DNA of 64,000 bases from Hybos culiciformis. Taxonomy: Eukaryota; Arthropoda; Insecta; Diptera; Hybotidae. A model generated the notes under the pieces. That model was given only the letters and a program-made list of their open reading frames with translations, had not been told where the DNA came from and ran no database searches. The stretch is taken from the NCBI GenBank assembly GCA_964007475.1, contig OZ023273.1, positions 122,249,812 through 122,313,811 on the forward strand, written 5' to 3'. The position numbers and the translations under genes were made by a program. Positions 25,294-37,595 of this stretch are shown here, one piece after another. How positions within the stretch are numbered: the first letter of the stretch is position 1; every line of letters starts with the position of its first letter.

Positions 25294-27985
25294 GAAATTA
25301 CGTTTCTTAAAGCATCAATTCTTAAAATAAAACTGTTAGTCTAACAATTGTTAAAAAATAATTATTTTTATTGAAAGAACGCACAAACATTAAAAAAATA
25401 TACTTATTATCGTTATAAAACTTATTATTGTTAATTGATTTATTTAAAAATCTATTTATTAAATTTACATAGTAAGTAATTATAAATTATAATTATCATA
25501 ATCATTTTAAATTTTTTTTATTTAAGTTATAATTAAAATTATGAGGAGAATAAATTATGTCCATGAATAAAAGAAATCGAAAATTTAATGAGTTTTCCAA
25601 ATTTTTTTTTGGCATTTTAAAAAAATTAGTTATGTATTTTATTGTTCTTGCATCTTTTAAAGAGAAGAGTGTAGACTTAAAGAGATCCTCAACCAATTTA
25701 ATTTTATTAATTTTATAATAGCAATTTAAATTATAAATTTTGTCTTAAAATAAGTAAAATATTAATTTTTTTTAACAAATTCAACAATGAAAAGTAATCT
25801 ACTTATTAATTTTTGTTGAAACTATGAAAATGATTCTATGTTATAGTAGAATTATTTAAGAATTAGAATTTGCATCTCTTTATTATAATTGTTTTGGTCT
25901 TCAAAACCAAAAATAATAAAATAAAAACGAAATAGCAATTAATAGTTCAAATTTCGATACTGGCATTTGAAAAGATATCACAAGTGGCAACCGATATACC
26001 GGACACTAATAATATATTATATATTCCTTGAAAAAAATTCTTTTCGAAAAAAAATTTATGTTTATAATAATTTCTTTATTTATGTTATTAATTCATTTTA
26101 GCTAGAAATTCAGAAAAACGGCTATCAATTTGTTTTTTAATAAATATTTGATTCTGATTTTTAGTATAGAATAATTAATGTCAATTTTTTTTTTGTATTA
26201 TAAATTCTGGATGTATTATAAGTTATTTATATGGATTGTTAATGGAACTATTAATGTGCTGATAATCAAATGAGTTAAATAATAATAAATTGATTGTGGT
26301 CGAATTCTGAAATGCTGTCGGGGATCTTTATAACAATCTAGAAATCCTGATTCATAATAAACAAATTATTATTTTACATCAGTTTCATTTTTATCAAATT
26401 ATTATTAAGAAAATAATGAAGTTAGGTTATTAGTTATATGTTTTTCTAGATATTTTGAGATTGAGTTCTCAATGTTGTACATAATATACACTTTTAGTAA
26501 ATATTTTAAATAGTTTTAATCCTGATTATTTATTTGATATATTGTTTGTTATGATAAATTATATTGATTTAGTGATAAATACAATTCTATAATTTATAAA
26601 AATCATAATTATTTTAAAGCAAAATTATTTTACCTAAATTAATTATGATATATAAAAAGAATTTAATTTTATTATCTAATGCAATTTTTAGCGCATATAA
26701 TTATGTTTAAGCTTTGTAGATAGAACTAATATAGAGTTAAGAACAACTTTTAAAATTAATAAAATATATATTATTATGTATTATGTATTATGTAAATGTT
26801 AGTATAAACCTATGTAATAATGACTGAAAAATAAACACAAAAAACTTAACATGAATAAAATCAACCTACTGTCTTATTTAATTTTTTTTTAATAGGTTTA
26901 TTTTTTATATCGGTAAGTCAATTTTGAGTTTGTTTTTTAATTTATATTGATACGCTTTTATAATGAATTTGTGCGTTTTTTCTTATAATTTAAGTTTATT
27001 TTATATTTTTTTATTTTCGCAAAAAGAGTAATAAAATAATTGTATGCATTGATTAAATTAAAATATGTAAATCTAAATTTTCCAAAATTGTAGGTAAAAT
27101 AAAAATAAAAAAAAAACTAACTAAACGAACGAATGAATCTTATTAATAAGGACATTTATTAAAATTGAGTATAATTTTGTTTTTTAATCATGATCAAGCT
27201 ACATAATTACTCTTGATGTGAAGATAAACGATTTGATGCGCCTTAAATATTTTTAATTATTGTATCCTTTTTTTAATCGCAATTCATTTACATTTTTAGG
27301 CTTGTTGCTTTGATAAAGGATATTTCCACGCTATGAATGTTACCAAATGTTGTTGAACGTTTCTTCAATTGACAATGCATAGTACTGTTGAAATATTTTG
27401 ACGATTTTATGATTTCTAATACAACACTTGGCTACTATATTTTAATCAATAAATAATGTAAATATGTTATTAAAAAAACATAATTTACTCTTTTTATGTC
27501 ATTGAGAAATTAAAGTAATATACCATTATTATGATTTTTATTTCACATTCTTCTGTTAAATTTATTAAAGATTTTGACTTTTGTGTTGGATTTTTATTAA
27601 CGAATATTGATAAATCAATGTATAATATTTATGTTGAAAAAGTAAATTAGGTATTTCGAATTGTTGTTTTTATTTCAATATTTTTAAGCTTGAATTCCAT
27701 ATACTAATTTAGTGTTATTTGTTCTTATACATCTTTATTTTTAAACAAAATATTGAAAACTAAAAACTAAAAAAAGATTGAGAAATATAAAATGAAATCA
27801 GAAGCGCCGTCGTTTAAAATCTACGTAAAATGCAAAAGCCATTACTTGCTAATTCTTTTCTCAATAAAAATTATGGCCTTTTTTCCGATTGTAATAACAA
27901 AATTCAAATGAACTGAATATCCAGATTTCTATATCCGATGCTGGGACTACTTTAAAGTTGGCCTACAATAATTTTAAGATTAATA
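25294..27985. other. Cactus 3' UTR and intergenic DNA
   Basis: AT-rich with no coding signal. AATAAA-type polyadenylation signals occur near 25325 and 26831, so the 3' UTR could be short or about 1.5 kb. A shared GGAATTCCC phrase lies just beyond, at 28020-28028. Confidence 0.45.
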
Positions 27986-29262
27986 GTGCGTTCAGTAAGT
28001 ACCGATTGTCCGTAGCTAAGGAATTCCCTTTTCTGCAAAATCCTGCAAATAACTTCTGCAAACCCCTACGATAAGGAAAGCTGTGACATTTCATTTTAAA
28101 ATCATATACATTAAAAAATTTTATATGCGCATATGAAATGTGTCATTTGTTGTATTTCAGATTTTAAAGAATCATTTGTAACATTTATTAATAATATGCA
28201 TGTATATTGTTTAAGGGAATACAAATTTAATGAAATTTCAAAAATTCTGCCTTTTTTTTAAATGTTTTTAAGCTAACACATACCTAATAAAACTTACTTA
28301 ATACAAATTGTCTAGTAAAATGCATGAACAAAAATTGAGTGAATGTGTTTTTTTACATATATTTATGTTTCCTACTCTGTATTGAATCAAGCTGAATATG
28401 GCTTGCAAGTTCTTTAATAGAGCAAAAAGGTACGAACAATTTACTTTTTAAATAGGATCTTGCCTCACTTCAACATGAATTATTACTTCCTATTCACTAG
28501 TGGTTCACCGATGAAAAAGTATTTCTATTTCTAAAACTAGTGTCATGCTATTGTTGAACAAATATTAAAAATACAAAGCACCTGACCTGATGCCTTATTA
28601 ACATTATGATAATGTATGTTGCCGTTCTCCCTTCTTTACGAAGTTTCTTAATATTTTCTTGTTGTAGCGAATTTTTATTTAAAAGATAAAATGTTTGATA
28701 TCTCGAAAACTAAGGAAGATATCTAAAATTTTTATTTAATTTGCATAATTGATTGAAAAAAAATCATCATAAAGGAAGGATAGCTTGTAGTGAAATGTAA
28801 ACAAGAACTCGGTATAAACCTTTTTGAAGTATATGGGTTGAACTAAATTTGATAAAATATGTAAATAAAATTAAAAATTTTATATTTTTATTAAACAATT
28901 TATATTTTTATTTAAAATTTTGTATTTTATTAAAATAAAAATATAAAATTTAAAATTTTATTTAGGAAAACAAAAAATTTTGTTAAAATTAACTTTTTTT
29001 TGTTTGTTTTTAATCAAAATTATCAATGTCCTTAGCTAAGGCCAACTAAAAAGTACTCCCAGAATACGGACTATTATGGGAAATTATAAAATTTCCCTTT
29101 GCAGAAGTTTTGAGGTAGGATTGCATTACTGAACGATTTTTTGTAGAAATTGTCTGTATTTAAGGACTTTAGCTGTCAGATTTTGTCTTTCACAAACTTC
29201 AGATTGTCTGCAACGTAGGATTTTGTCACTAGCTAAGGACAATCTGTACTTACTGAACGTAC
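27986..29262. mobile_element. TIR element upstream of mRpL4
   Basis: Inverted ends of about 35 bases: GTGCGTTCAGTAAGTACCGA on the left and, complemented, GTACGTTCAGTAAGTACAGA on the right, followed in both by TTGTCC and TAGCTA. TA flanks both ends (27984-27985 and 29263-29264), consistent with a TA target duplication. The 1277-bp interior has no coding frame, so it is non-autonomous or decayed. A phrase inside it (AAAGCTGTGACATTT, near 28077) recurs outside it near 29369, so this region has been duplicated or hit repeatedly. Confidence 0.7.
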
Positions 29263-29902
29263 TATAAGAGTGTGTTCCATATGTATAATTGTCTCAGAAT
29301 AGGTTTCACTTGCAATGTTCTACGAATAATTTATTATGCAAAGTCCTACGAATAAAAAAGCTGTGACATTTAATTTGTTAAAAATCATATACTTTATTAT
29401 AAATATCAATTTTTAAACTAAAATAATTGATTTTTATTTTTATAGTTTTCGTAACCGCCTGTGAAAACTCGACTCGACGTAAACGTTAATGACGTTAATG
29501 ACCATATAATTTTACGTTAGCGTCATTAACGTGCGTCGTTAACGTCGAGACTGTTCGCGTCCATATATTTTCATATACATATTTAATATTTCTTACGTCA
29601 TTTGCATTGCGTCCGTCACGTCGAGTGTTATAAACTCAAACTATACAATTTAACACCGTACATTTTGTATGAAGACGTCAAACGTCATAATGCATTGGTT
29701 TAATAATTAATCCACGAGAGGCAGCATTTAACACCTATTGCGGCATATTGCGATACAATGTCGCTTACACATCTTGTCTGTAAACAACTTGAAATTTAAA
29801 TGCAGACAGACAGTCTGCAAATTATTGTTTTCTTCTGCCGGGAAAGTTTATTTTGATTAATTTCTAATTTTTATATTAAAAGATAATAATGAGAAAAGCA
29901 AA
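29263..29902 (+). promoter_or_regulatory. mRpL4 upstream region with ACGTTA clusters
   Basis: Between the TIR element and the mRpL4 start codon. A GC-richer stretch (29460-29620) contains several copies of GACGTTAATGAC-like phrases in both orientations and CGTCGAG repeats, which give local hairpin potential. It may be the core promoter of mRpL4 or another small inverted-repeat element. No TATA box is evident. Confidence 0.35.
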
Positions 29903-31549
29903 ATGTTAAAAATAAAGAATTCAACAAAAATTTTAATTAAATGTTTTCGTAGTTTAAGTTTGAGTTCATCTGAAGCTCCACTAGCTGCTGCAACTGTTGT
30001 CGAGCAAACGAAACTTATTTTGCCTTTGGAAATTCAACACAGTTTACACACTGCTCGAATTCCGAGGCAGGCGTGGATTGAAAACACTGATACCATTGAA
30101 GAGAAAAAAATTGGTCTAATCGAATTGCATCCGGAAATATTTGCGTGCCAGCCTCGTGTTGACATTATTCAAGAAAATTTTGAATGGCAACGGAAGTATC
30201 GTTATGTGTCATTTGCTAACACAAAAGTCAGGTAGAGAGAGATTATTGAAAAGTATTTTTTCAAATTAGAGAATTTAAGTGTACGCAAGGCTCAGATTCA
30301 CGTTAAAACAAATCGTTTGTGGGGTGGTGAGGTAGAAAGTTTATTTAAACTGAAAGAGCATTATGGATGTTTCGCTAGCAACACTTTACTTATCTACACT
30401 ATCTACATACACTACACTTATTAATTTTGTTTTACTAACAAATTTCTCAAACAATTAATTTTAATTTTAGATCTGAAGTTCGAGGAGGCGGCAGAAAACC
30501 ATGGCCACAAAAAGGTTTAGGTCGAGCCAGACATGGTTCAATTCGTTCACCACTCTTTCGAGGCGGTGGTGTAGTTCATGGTCCAAGATCGCCCACAACT
30601 CATTTTTATATGTTGCCATTTTATAAGCGTGTTGCTGGTCTGACTGCAACGCTATCAGTTAAATTGGCTCAAGATGATTTACGAATTATTCAAAATCTAG
30701 AAATTCCAACAAAAAACTCAAATTTTATCAAAGATTTGTGCAAGGAAAGAAATTGGGGACCATCCGTACTAATAATAGACGTGTAAGTTTTACGAAAGAT
30801 TAATTAAAAATAAACTTGATTTTTAAGGTTTCAAATATTTTCGTATCGACGGCTAGTATTTAGTATTCAGAATTTTAGAAAAAAAAAATAAATTGCCTCA
30901 ATTTTATCGGTTACCGGACATAACATCCCCGGTCATAAGATCCCCACGATTTCGGTCATAAAATCCCGGGGATCTTATGACCGGTTTATACGGTCATAAT
31001 TTCCCGAGAGTTGCGGCCATAAAATACCAGGGATCTTATGACCGATTTAAACGGTCATAAGATCCCCACGATGTCGGTCATAAAATCCCGGGGATCTTAT
31101 GACCGATTTAATCGGGCATAATTTCCCGAGAGTTGTGGTCATAAAATCCCGGGGATCTTATGGCCAAATTAAATGGTCACAATTTCTCATTGTTTTCGGT
31201 CATAAAATCCCAAAGATTTTTGTAATGGGATTATACGACCGTGGTTTTTATGACTGCACACCATTTTATCTTCAGTATTTAAATTCATTTTAATTTTAAT
31301 TGCTATATTTTTACGTTTTTTTTTTTCAGTAACGACGTATTTCCAGAAAATATCTGCTATGCCACTAATGAAATAGGTTATATCACTTTGATGCCAGTTT
31401 ATGGTTTAAATGTTTATTCAATGTTAAAATATGAAACATTAGTTCTAACGGTTGCAGCTGTTAGAAAAATTGAAGAAAAAATTTTGTTCCAATTAAATCG
31501 GACAGATGCTGGCAGAATGGAAAGAAAATTCAAAGTAGATCAAAATTAA
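29903..31549 (+). CDS. mRpL4: Mitochondrial large ribosomal subunit protein uL4m
   Basis: Component of the mitochondrial 39S subunit, where L4 proteins line the peptide exit tunnel. Exons 29903-30231, 30471-30782 and 31330-31549 join in frame (861 nt, 286 aa). The basic, Ser-rich N-terminus (about the first 25 residues) looks like a mitochondrial targeting peptide. The core has the family signature at the exon 1/2 junction: [19 protein letters not shown], then [20 protein letters not shown] and [19 protein letters not shown]. It continues with [20 protein letters not shown] and ends near [10 protein letters not shown]. The length suits animal mRpL4. A palindromic satellite fills most of intron 2. 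The gene is convergent with the secreted-protein gene at 31810. Candidate AATAAA signals lie about 20-50 bases past the stop. Confidence 0.93.
30908..31215. repeat. Palindromic 61-bp satellite in mRpL4 intron 2
   Basis: About five units with a 61-base period. A complete unit contains the palindrome GGTCATAA..ATCCCGGGGAT..TTATGACC. Alternate half-units vary (GATCCCCACGAT versus ATTTCCCGAGAGTT). The array is GC-richer than the intron around it and ends about 115 bases before the exon 3 acceptor. Short frames here are repeat by-products. Confidence 0.85.
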
Positions 31550-31809
31550 TTTATTGTTATTTTTAGTTATAAAATAAAAAAAAAAATTAAACATTTTTTT
31601 AATAAAAAACTAAAATTTTGTTGTAATATTTTAAGTCCAGATATATTTCCAGATAAAATTTGTAAAAATTAACTAAACAAAAACTGTATGATATTTGATC
31701 ATAAATTTTTTAGCGATTTTATTACCAAACAAAATAGGCATTATATTTTTTTTAATATTCTTGTTACACTAGCTGAAAAATTCAGCTAGATTTATTATTT
31801 TTGTGCGAC

Positions 31810-33813
31810 TTAATTTTTGCACACTGTTGGATTAAGAATTTCGGAAAATTTCCCAATTTCGGGATTGCCATCAATATAATTCCCTAAATCATTCATTAAG
31901 TTATAGTATTGTAATTTTATTTCTTGAAAAATATCCGATTTCTCTTTGGATGTTTCAAGTATTTCAAATTCCTTATGAAGTTTCTCAGCATCTTCATATA
32001 ATTTTACTAAGTTGAGCATCACAGACTTCATCACGTATTTTGAAACTTCTTCACCGAAACTTTTCAAAATTTCGGATTCAGATTCAATTTCTTTTGAAAT
32101 TATTTTTTGCTTCTCTAAAATTATTTCTAAGTTGGATTCTGGCGATGTTATATTCAATGCTTCACATTTAAAACTAGGTGCTTTATTAATTGTTATGAGT
32201 CCAGGACATTCTTGCTTGGCTGAAAATAATTTAAAAAAATTATTATTAAACAATTTTCATTTAAATATATCGAGGAAAATACGATATTTATATTATATTA
32301 TATATTATAGGAAAATTTTAATATTATAATTTTATGATAATAAAATAATATAATATATAATAATAATTGTAGAAAACATTTTTAAAAATATTTTAATGTT
32401 CTTTATTCAAAATATTTTTATTTAAATTTAACTATTTTTACTTTAAACATTATTTCCACTATCTGAACAACATTTCTAAATAAGTAACTCAAACCTCTTC
32501 CTGGATATGTTTGAAGCATTTTCCCATTAATGCGAAAAAACAACTCCCTATGAATTGAGTAATAATATTTATAATAAGAGGTGCAGGATTCATACAAATA
32601 ATTTTCAGATTTTTTTTTTAATATAAGATGCAGAATTCATACATAAGGAGGAAATCGTTTATACATACAAAAAGTGCGATAACAATGATAGTTATGTATA
32701 TTATACATCTACGATATAAAATGTAAAAACTTCCAGTGTGACCTACATTTTAAAATAACAATTTCAACTCCCCTTCCGACATCTGTTTTAAGTCCCACAT
32801 CAGTTATTTCTAGTTTAGATTCAAATTCATATTCCATAATTGTTTTATTATCAGGCTTCTCTATCTCTTCTATCTCTTCGGATGAGTCAGTTGTTGAGTT
32901 AACTATTCCTAATCGGAAAATATTATTAGTCCAATCCACCCAATAGGTCCTATAATCATATGTTTGCAAATAATAGTCGGATGAAGTTTCAACAACATCG
33001 TCATCTTCATTATAATCATAAATTCTAAATCCAGTTGATTGAGCGTGTTGTATTTTTGCAAATAGTATTTTTCCATATTTATCTCCTTTTTTATTTGCCA
33101 GAGAAACAAAAAGACCAGTGTCAAATGATTTAGCCTTAAATGTAAAACATTTTATTCCATCTTTTTCAATAGGAATAAAAGACCATTTATCTTCATTTGT
33201 TTTAAGTTCTAGAATAATGTCTAAAGATTCAGCGTCTTGTTCGAATTTGTTCACAAATTTTTTGTCGCAAATAAATCTGTCATCATCACCACCAACAGCA
33301 TCTATAAAAATAACCAAATATTAAAATTCAGTGATTACAAAAAAATAAAAATAAAATAATAATTGTTTTATAAAAATTCAAATGACAAATTATATGAATT
33401 CGAATATATTTACACCTTTACCGTAAAAGATTTCGAAATTAATACTGAATAAAATAAAATATTTATTCGATTATGTATGATGTATGAATTCTTGTTTTTT
33501 TAGGAACTCAAAAAAAAATGGTAGATTATATAAAATTGTTTGTAACTGTATTCATTTAATAGACAGAAGGGCATGACGTCGACCTCATTCTTATTTTTGG
33601 ATTGAAAACCAGCGCCAAAAAATCCAAACCAGGTCGCCCGTAGGGTCGAAAGTTTGGTCACCCATGATTTAATAGATCATTTTGAGAGACGACGATTCTA
33701 TACATTCAACATTGCAGTTTCAGTGCGAGCCTTCGAATTAAAAAATAAATATAATTGTGGTTACCTTTTAGAAAAAAAAACATAACAATAATAATTATAA
33801 ACTTTAAATACAT
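31810..33813 (-). CDS. Secreted protein, possible farnesoic acid O-MT-like domain
   Basis: Exons 33813-33765, 33301-32747 and 32219-31810 use GT-AG junctions and keep frame (1014 nt, 337 aa). Exon 1 encodes a short hydrophobic signal peptide (MYLKFIIIIVMFFFLK). Residues about 30-150 alternate beta-like segments: DKWSFIPI, CFTFKAKSFDTGLFVSL, ILFAKIQ, STGFRIYD and TYWVDWTNNIFRLGI. The last resembles the FW(I/V)SW..G.I.VG phrase of the Methyltransf_FA (farnesoic acid O-methyltransferase-like) domain. That fold is often found in secreted insect proteins without proven enzyme activity. A second part (about residues 200-337) is Glu/Lys/Ser-rich and probably helical or coiled coil (LEIILEKQKIISKEIESESE). 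I do not assign an enzymatic role. The gene is convergent with mRpL4; a possible polyadenylation signal lies near 31790. Confidence 0.72.
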
Positions 33814-34962
33814 TTTAAAAGAAATTAATATGTTGATTTCTTGAAATTAATTTTAAGACTGATTATAAAAATCATTTTTATAAATTGGCAATATTCGCAG
33901 AATTAGAACCAAAAGATAAGAAAAAAAAATAAAGTTTGAACATTTTTACAAATAAAAATATCTCTTAAAAGGTCCAATGTTATATTATTAAATAAGATTA
34001 AACAGAATCTTCAATATTATGGAAAATCAACATTTGCCAAGAAGCAAATTGTTTTAATTATTATATAACATATAATATGATATAACCTCATTTTGAAACT
34101 TGTTTAACTATATATACTACTATCATTTTAATCATATTTTCAGAGCTAGGAAGAGCATATCTACTAATTTTTTCCGTAATAAATAGTTACATATTCGTAC
34201 CAGTTATACCTACACTTTACATCATGTACAAACTTTATTATAGAAAAAATGATCATTAAAATAAAAAAAAAGCTTGGCACATACCTATTATAATCGAAAA
34301 TCCGCTTTTATATTTAAAATTCATTGAAACAGTTTTTGTGTTAAATACAAAGCTGTTTTTTCAAATGCTTAATACATTGCATATTAATTTCAGTTCCTAT
34401 AAATTATAAATTATATTAGCATCAGACTATTAAAGGAAAAGAAAATTATTAAATTTTTTTTTTAGTATTCTACTAAAATATAATAGTTTTTATTGAACGT
34501 TATCAAGTTTTCATTATTTTTTTTGTGTAAAGAGCTTTTTAAAACCTTGTTATCTCAAAAAAAAAATTTAATAAATGTGCAATACATTTTTAAATATAAA
34601 GTGTGGCCCCAGAGGCTGCGATTGAATTTTAAAAAATTATAATGTAAATAAAGTCAATATTTGTCCTGACATCCTTTCTAATAAATTTGAAAATAATAAT
34701 AAAAAATGCTTTTTGTCTCTTTTAATTATCTTTTTTTATTCACATCCTTATTTAATTGAAAATTTTTCGTCAAAAAATTGTGCTAATATTTACAATTTTA
34801 CTGTTCTTAATTTACAAATATGTACTAATACAAAAAATTGGCTTATCGATTTTCAGTGAGGGATATTTTTATTAAATGTCGTGTTCAGATCATTTTACCC
34901 TGAAAAAATTCTCCCATAAAAGTTTTTCGTTTTCTCCCAAAACAAATGTTAATCAATTTCAT
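33814..34962. other. Intergenic DNA between the secreted-protein gene and HYLS1
   Basis: AT-rich. It should hold the 5' UTR and promoter of the secreted-protein gene and the 3' UTR of HYLS1, both on the minus strand. No exon or repeat stands out. Confidence 0.4.
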
Positions 34963-36556
34963 TCAATTTCCTTGACGAGAGTCAGAATCTCCCATTAATT
35001 GATGTCTAATTTTCCATCTTAACTCTGAATGAGAATTTTCTCCCGGAGTATTTATTTTGAATCGATTCCATTCTGATTTGTAATATTGATAAAGCTGAAC
35101 TGGATCACTTGTTTTTGGTTTATTGGCTGGAATTTTAGGTCTTATCCCTAAAAAAAATTATTTAAAAGTTATTAATATTAATTCCTAAAATTTAAGAATA
35201 AAAAATTTATTTTAAAATTTTGAAAAATTAGGAATAAAAATTTGTCTTGATAAAAAAAATTATTTAAGCCGGCGAAAAATGGTGTTGTATTGTATTCTTC
35301 TAAGCCTGCAGAGTATCATGTACAAAAAAATAAATTCGCACTATGTAAAAATTATAAAAAAAAGTTCAAATGAATGCCTGTAGTCACACAAAATTTAATG
35401 ACATTTAGATGGTAGGTAGGTATTAGGAATATGATAGTAAGACAACGGCAACTATGGGATTTTAGGCGTGCGTTTTTTATAAGATAATAATTTTAATCAT
35501 TCAATACACTAACAACTATCCAGTAACTGCATCCAAAAGCCATCAACTTATATAGTAGATTTATGGCTATTTGAACTTTTAATGAGTAAAATGCTAATTA
35601 TGGTTCCACTAGTTTTAAAACCAATGTAAAAAATAAATAAGTATACACTGACTGAAAGTTTAAAAATGTCAAAGCATTCTCAAATTGCTTACACATTCGA
35701 CTTTCTGGTCTCTCAATTGTACATTCCCTTTGAATTTTTGTTGCAGATTTTTGACTTCCGCTTTTACTTCTGCTTCTGTTAGTTTTTCTAGATGTTGACT
35801 GATTAGCAGAACTACTGCTTGGTCGATTTATCAGCCCTTTCGATTTTGAACTCGATCTTTCTGTACTTCTGGCACTGTTTGGTGTTTTAGGTCGATTATT
35901 ATCGATATGACTTCTATGTTCACATTTTTGTTGTCTAGATTTTCGAACTTGATTGGTTTTATTATTGTTTTGTTCTGAATCCTGATAATTTTGTTCAACT
36001 CCAAGTGTCTTTTCATATTTAATAAGTTTTTTCAAATCTAAAATGAGAGAAATAATAATTTAGTAAGAAATTAACATTTACCTAGTTTACATAATAGTCC
36101 AACCGTGGTTGAGTCGAAATGTGGTTGAAAAGAGGTCAAGTGTTTACATGATGTTGTCGAAAAGCATGTGGTTGAACTGTGGTTGAATTGAGTTTGAAAA
36201 CAACAACAAAAAAGAAACAAAACAAACAGCTGTTGCTTATTTTTAACCGAGTTAACTGTTTACATGGATATAGTTAACCCGAGCGAATTTCTTGGGTTGA
36301 GTCAGGTTAACGCTACCACCGTTTACATGTAGTTGAACCGTAGTTGAAGCCGGTTTCAACTCCATGTAAACTAGGTAATTCAGAGTCGGAATAGAAATGG
36401 AGGGGTTAGCTTTTAGCGGTTGTCGTTGTATGAATAAATTTTACAAAATTTACCTTTAATAAATTCTTTTAGCTGTTCAGCTGTAAGACCGCGATATCCC
36501 AATTCATTTAAATAATTTAAAATAGCCCGTGAATCCAAAGATAATTCGTCTGACAT
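34963..36556 (-). CDS. HYLS1: HYLS1 homologue (centriole protein)
   Basis: HYLS1 is a conserved centriolar protein that associates with SAS-4/CPAP and is needed for cilium formation. Exons 36556-36454, 36037-35693 and 35147-34963 join in frame (633 nt, 210 aa). The N-terminus MSDELSLDSRAILNYLNELG, then YRGLTAEQLKEFIKD and LKKLIKYE, matches the short N-terminal helix region of the family. Residues about 55-140 are low-complexity, rich in Ser, Arg, Lys and Asn. The C-terminal exon has the HYLS1 box: IRPKIPANKPKTSDPVQLYQ, then YYKSEWNRF (about 151-180), followed by PGE..H.ELRWKIRHQLM. All hallmark parts are present, at a length near that of insect orthologues. Intron 1 carries a 295-bp MITE. Extending exon 2 past 35693 instead reads into a non-conserved frame, so the splice is preferred. 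Confidence 0.9.
36081..36375. mobile_element. MITE in HYLS1 intron 1
   Basis: Inverted ends CCTAGTTTACAT (36081) and ATGTAAACTAGG (ending 36375), with TA on each side. The interior has repeated GTGGTTGA and GTTGAACCG phrases in both orientations. No transposase. The TA flanks suggest a Tc1/mariner-type or unclassified element. Confidence 0.75.
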
Positions 36557-36772
36557 AGCAGCTAGGTACCTAAATTATTAATTCAATTTTTAATTCTTAC
36601 TTCTTAATTTAACAAACAAAACAACGATAAAATAAAATCAAATGATGACAAAAAAGATTTTGTTGAGTTTGAGTAAACAAAAATTTGAAAAATGTAAATA
36701 AAAAAATAACGCACGAAAATATTTGACAATCGACCCTATGCCCATCTGGCGAAAAATTTATTTAAAAACTAT

Positions 36773-37595
36773 AGTGCTTCACCCTTACTAGGTGTCTACA
36801 TTAGCGTATTTTTCCTGCATGCGATTTTGTTCTTTAAATGTATTCGTGTATCTTTATACAAAATCCAAAATCGCAGCAAAATACGCATGCTGATTTTGAA
36901 TAATTTTTCAGCATGCGTATTTTTTGACATTTCTCACAAATTTTGCTTTTTTTTTATTAATTTGACATTTAAGTCAAGTAAAATGGTACAATTTGGAAAA
37001 ATCGCATGCTGTAAATCTAACCCAGTGGCATATTGAGCACATACAAATACTAATAAATGAAACAGAAAAAATAGAATACATTCATAAATACGCGCGATTC
37101 TAAATCGCTAATGTAGACAGCCCGTTAAAAAAATTTAAAAATTTCAAATTCTGAATTTCAAATTCCTAATGTATTTTGTTAGTGTAATTTAATGTCAAAA
37201 AAAAGTTTTCGGGTGAACACTTTTTTTCACTTTTTTTCATAAATTTCAAATATTAATAACAAAGCTGCCAGAGTAGGATTTTCTTTCACTAAATTTAGGG
37301 AATTTTATTATACTGGGGAAAAATTATGAACAAAAAATTATTGTGCAAAAAAAATCTCAGGAAATTTGCGGAATTTTTTCATCTGGCATGTCTTTTTTTT
37401 TGATTTGACAATTAGAATGACAGAACTTGAATTTCAAATTTTTTTTGTTGTTGTTAATTTCAAATACACGCTCTGAGGCGTGTATTTGAAATTCACAACA
37501 ACAAAAAAAAAATTGAAATTTTACACTAACAAAATACATTAGGAATTTGAAATTCAGAATTTGAAATTTTTAAATTTTTTTAAGGGTGAAGCACT
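36773..37595. mobile_element. Outer hairpin MITE (interrupted by another MITE)
   Basis: Inverted ends AGTGCTTCACCCTTA (36773) and TAAGGGTGAAGCACT (ending 37595), flanked by TAT on both sides. The arms continue inward as AAAATTTAAAAATTTCAAAT and CCTAATGTATTTTGTTAGTG, seen on the left at 37125-37184 and inverted on the right at 37521-37583. The left arm is split by the element at 36788-37124. Without that insert and one TTA copy the element is about 483 bp. A second hairpin (CAAATACACGC / GCGTGTATTTG) lies near the centre. Confidence 0.85.
36788..37124. mobile_element. Inner MITE with TTA target duplication
   Basis: 337 bp inserted into the left arm of the outer MITE. TTA is duplicated at 36785-36787 and 37125-37127. 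The ends CTAGGTGTCTACATTAGCG and CGCTAATGTAGACAGCCCG are inverted over TGTCTACATTAGCG. Three-base TTA duplications are characteristic of PIF/Harbinger (Tourist-like) elements; that assignment is inferred. The interior has GCATGC hairpins (near 36886-36917). Confidence 0.85.

Noticed and set aside
32909..33324. Other-strand and other-frame readings over the secreted-protein exon 2
   Set aside because: They are shadows of the spliced gene, which has a signal peptide and consistent junctions.
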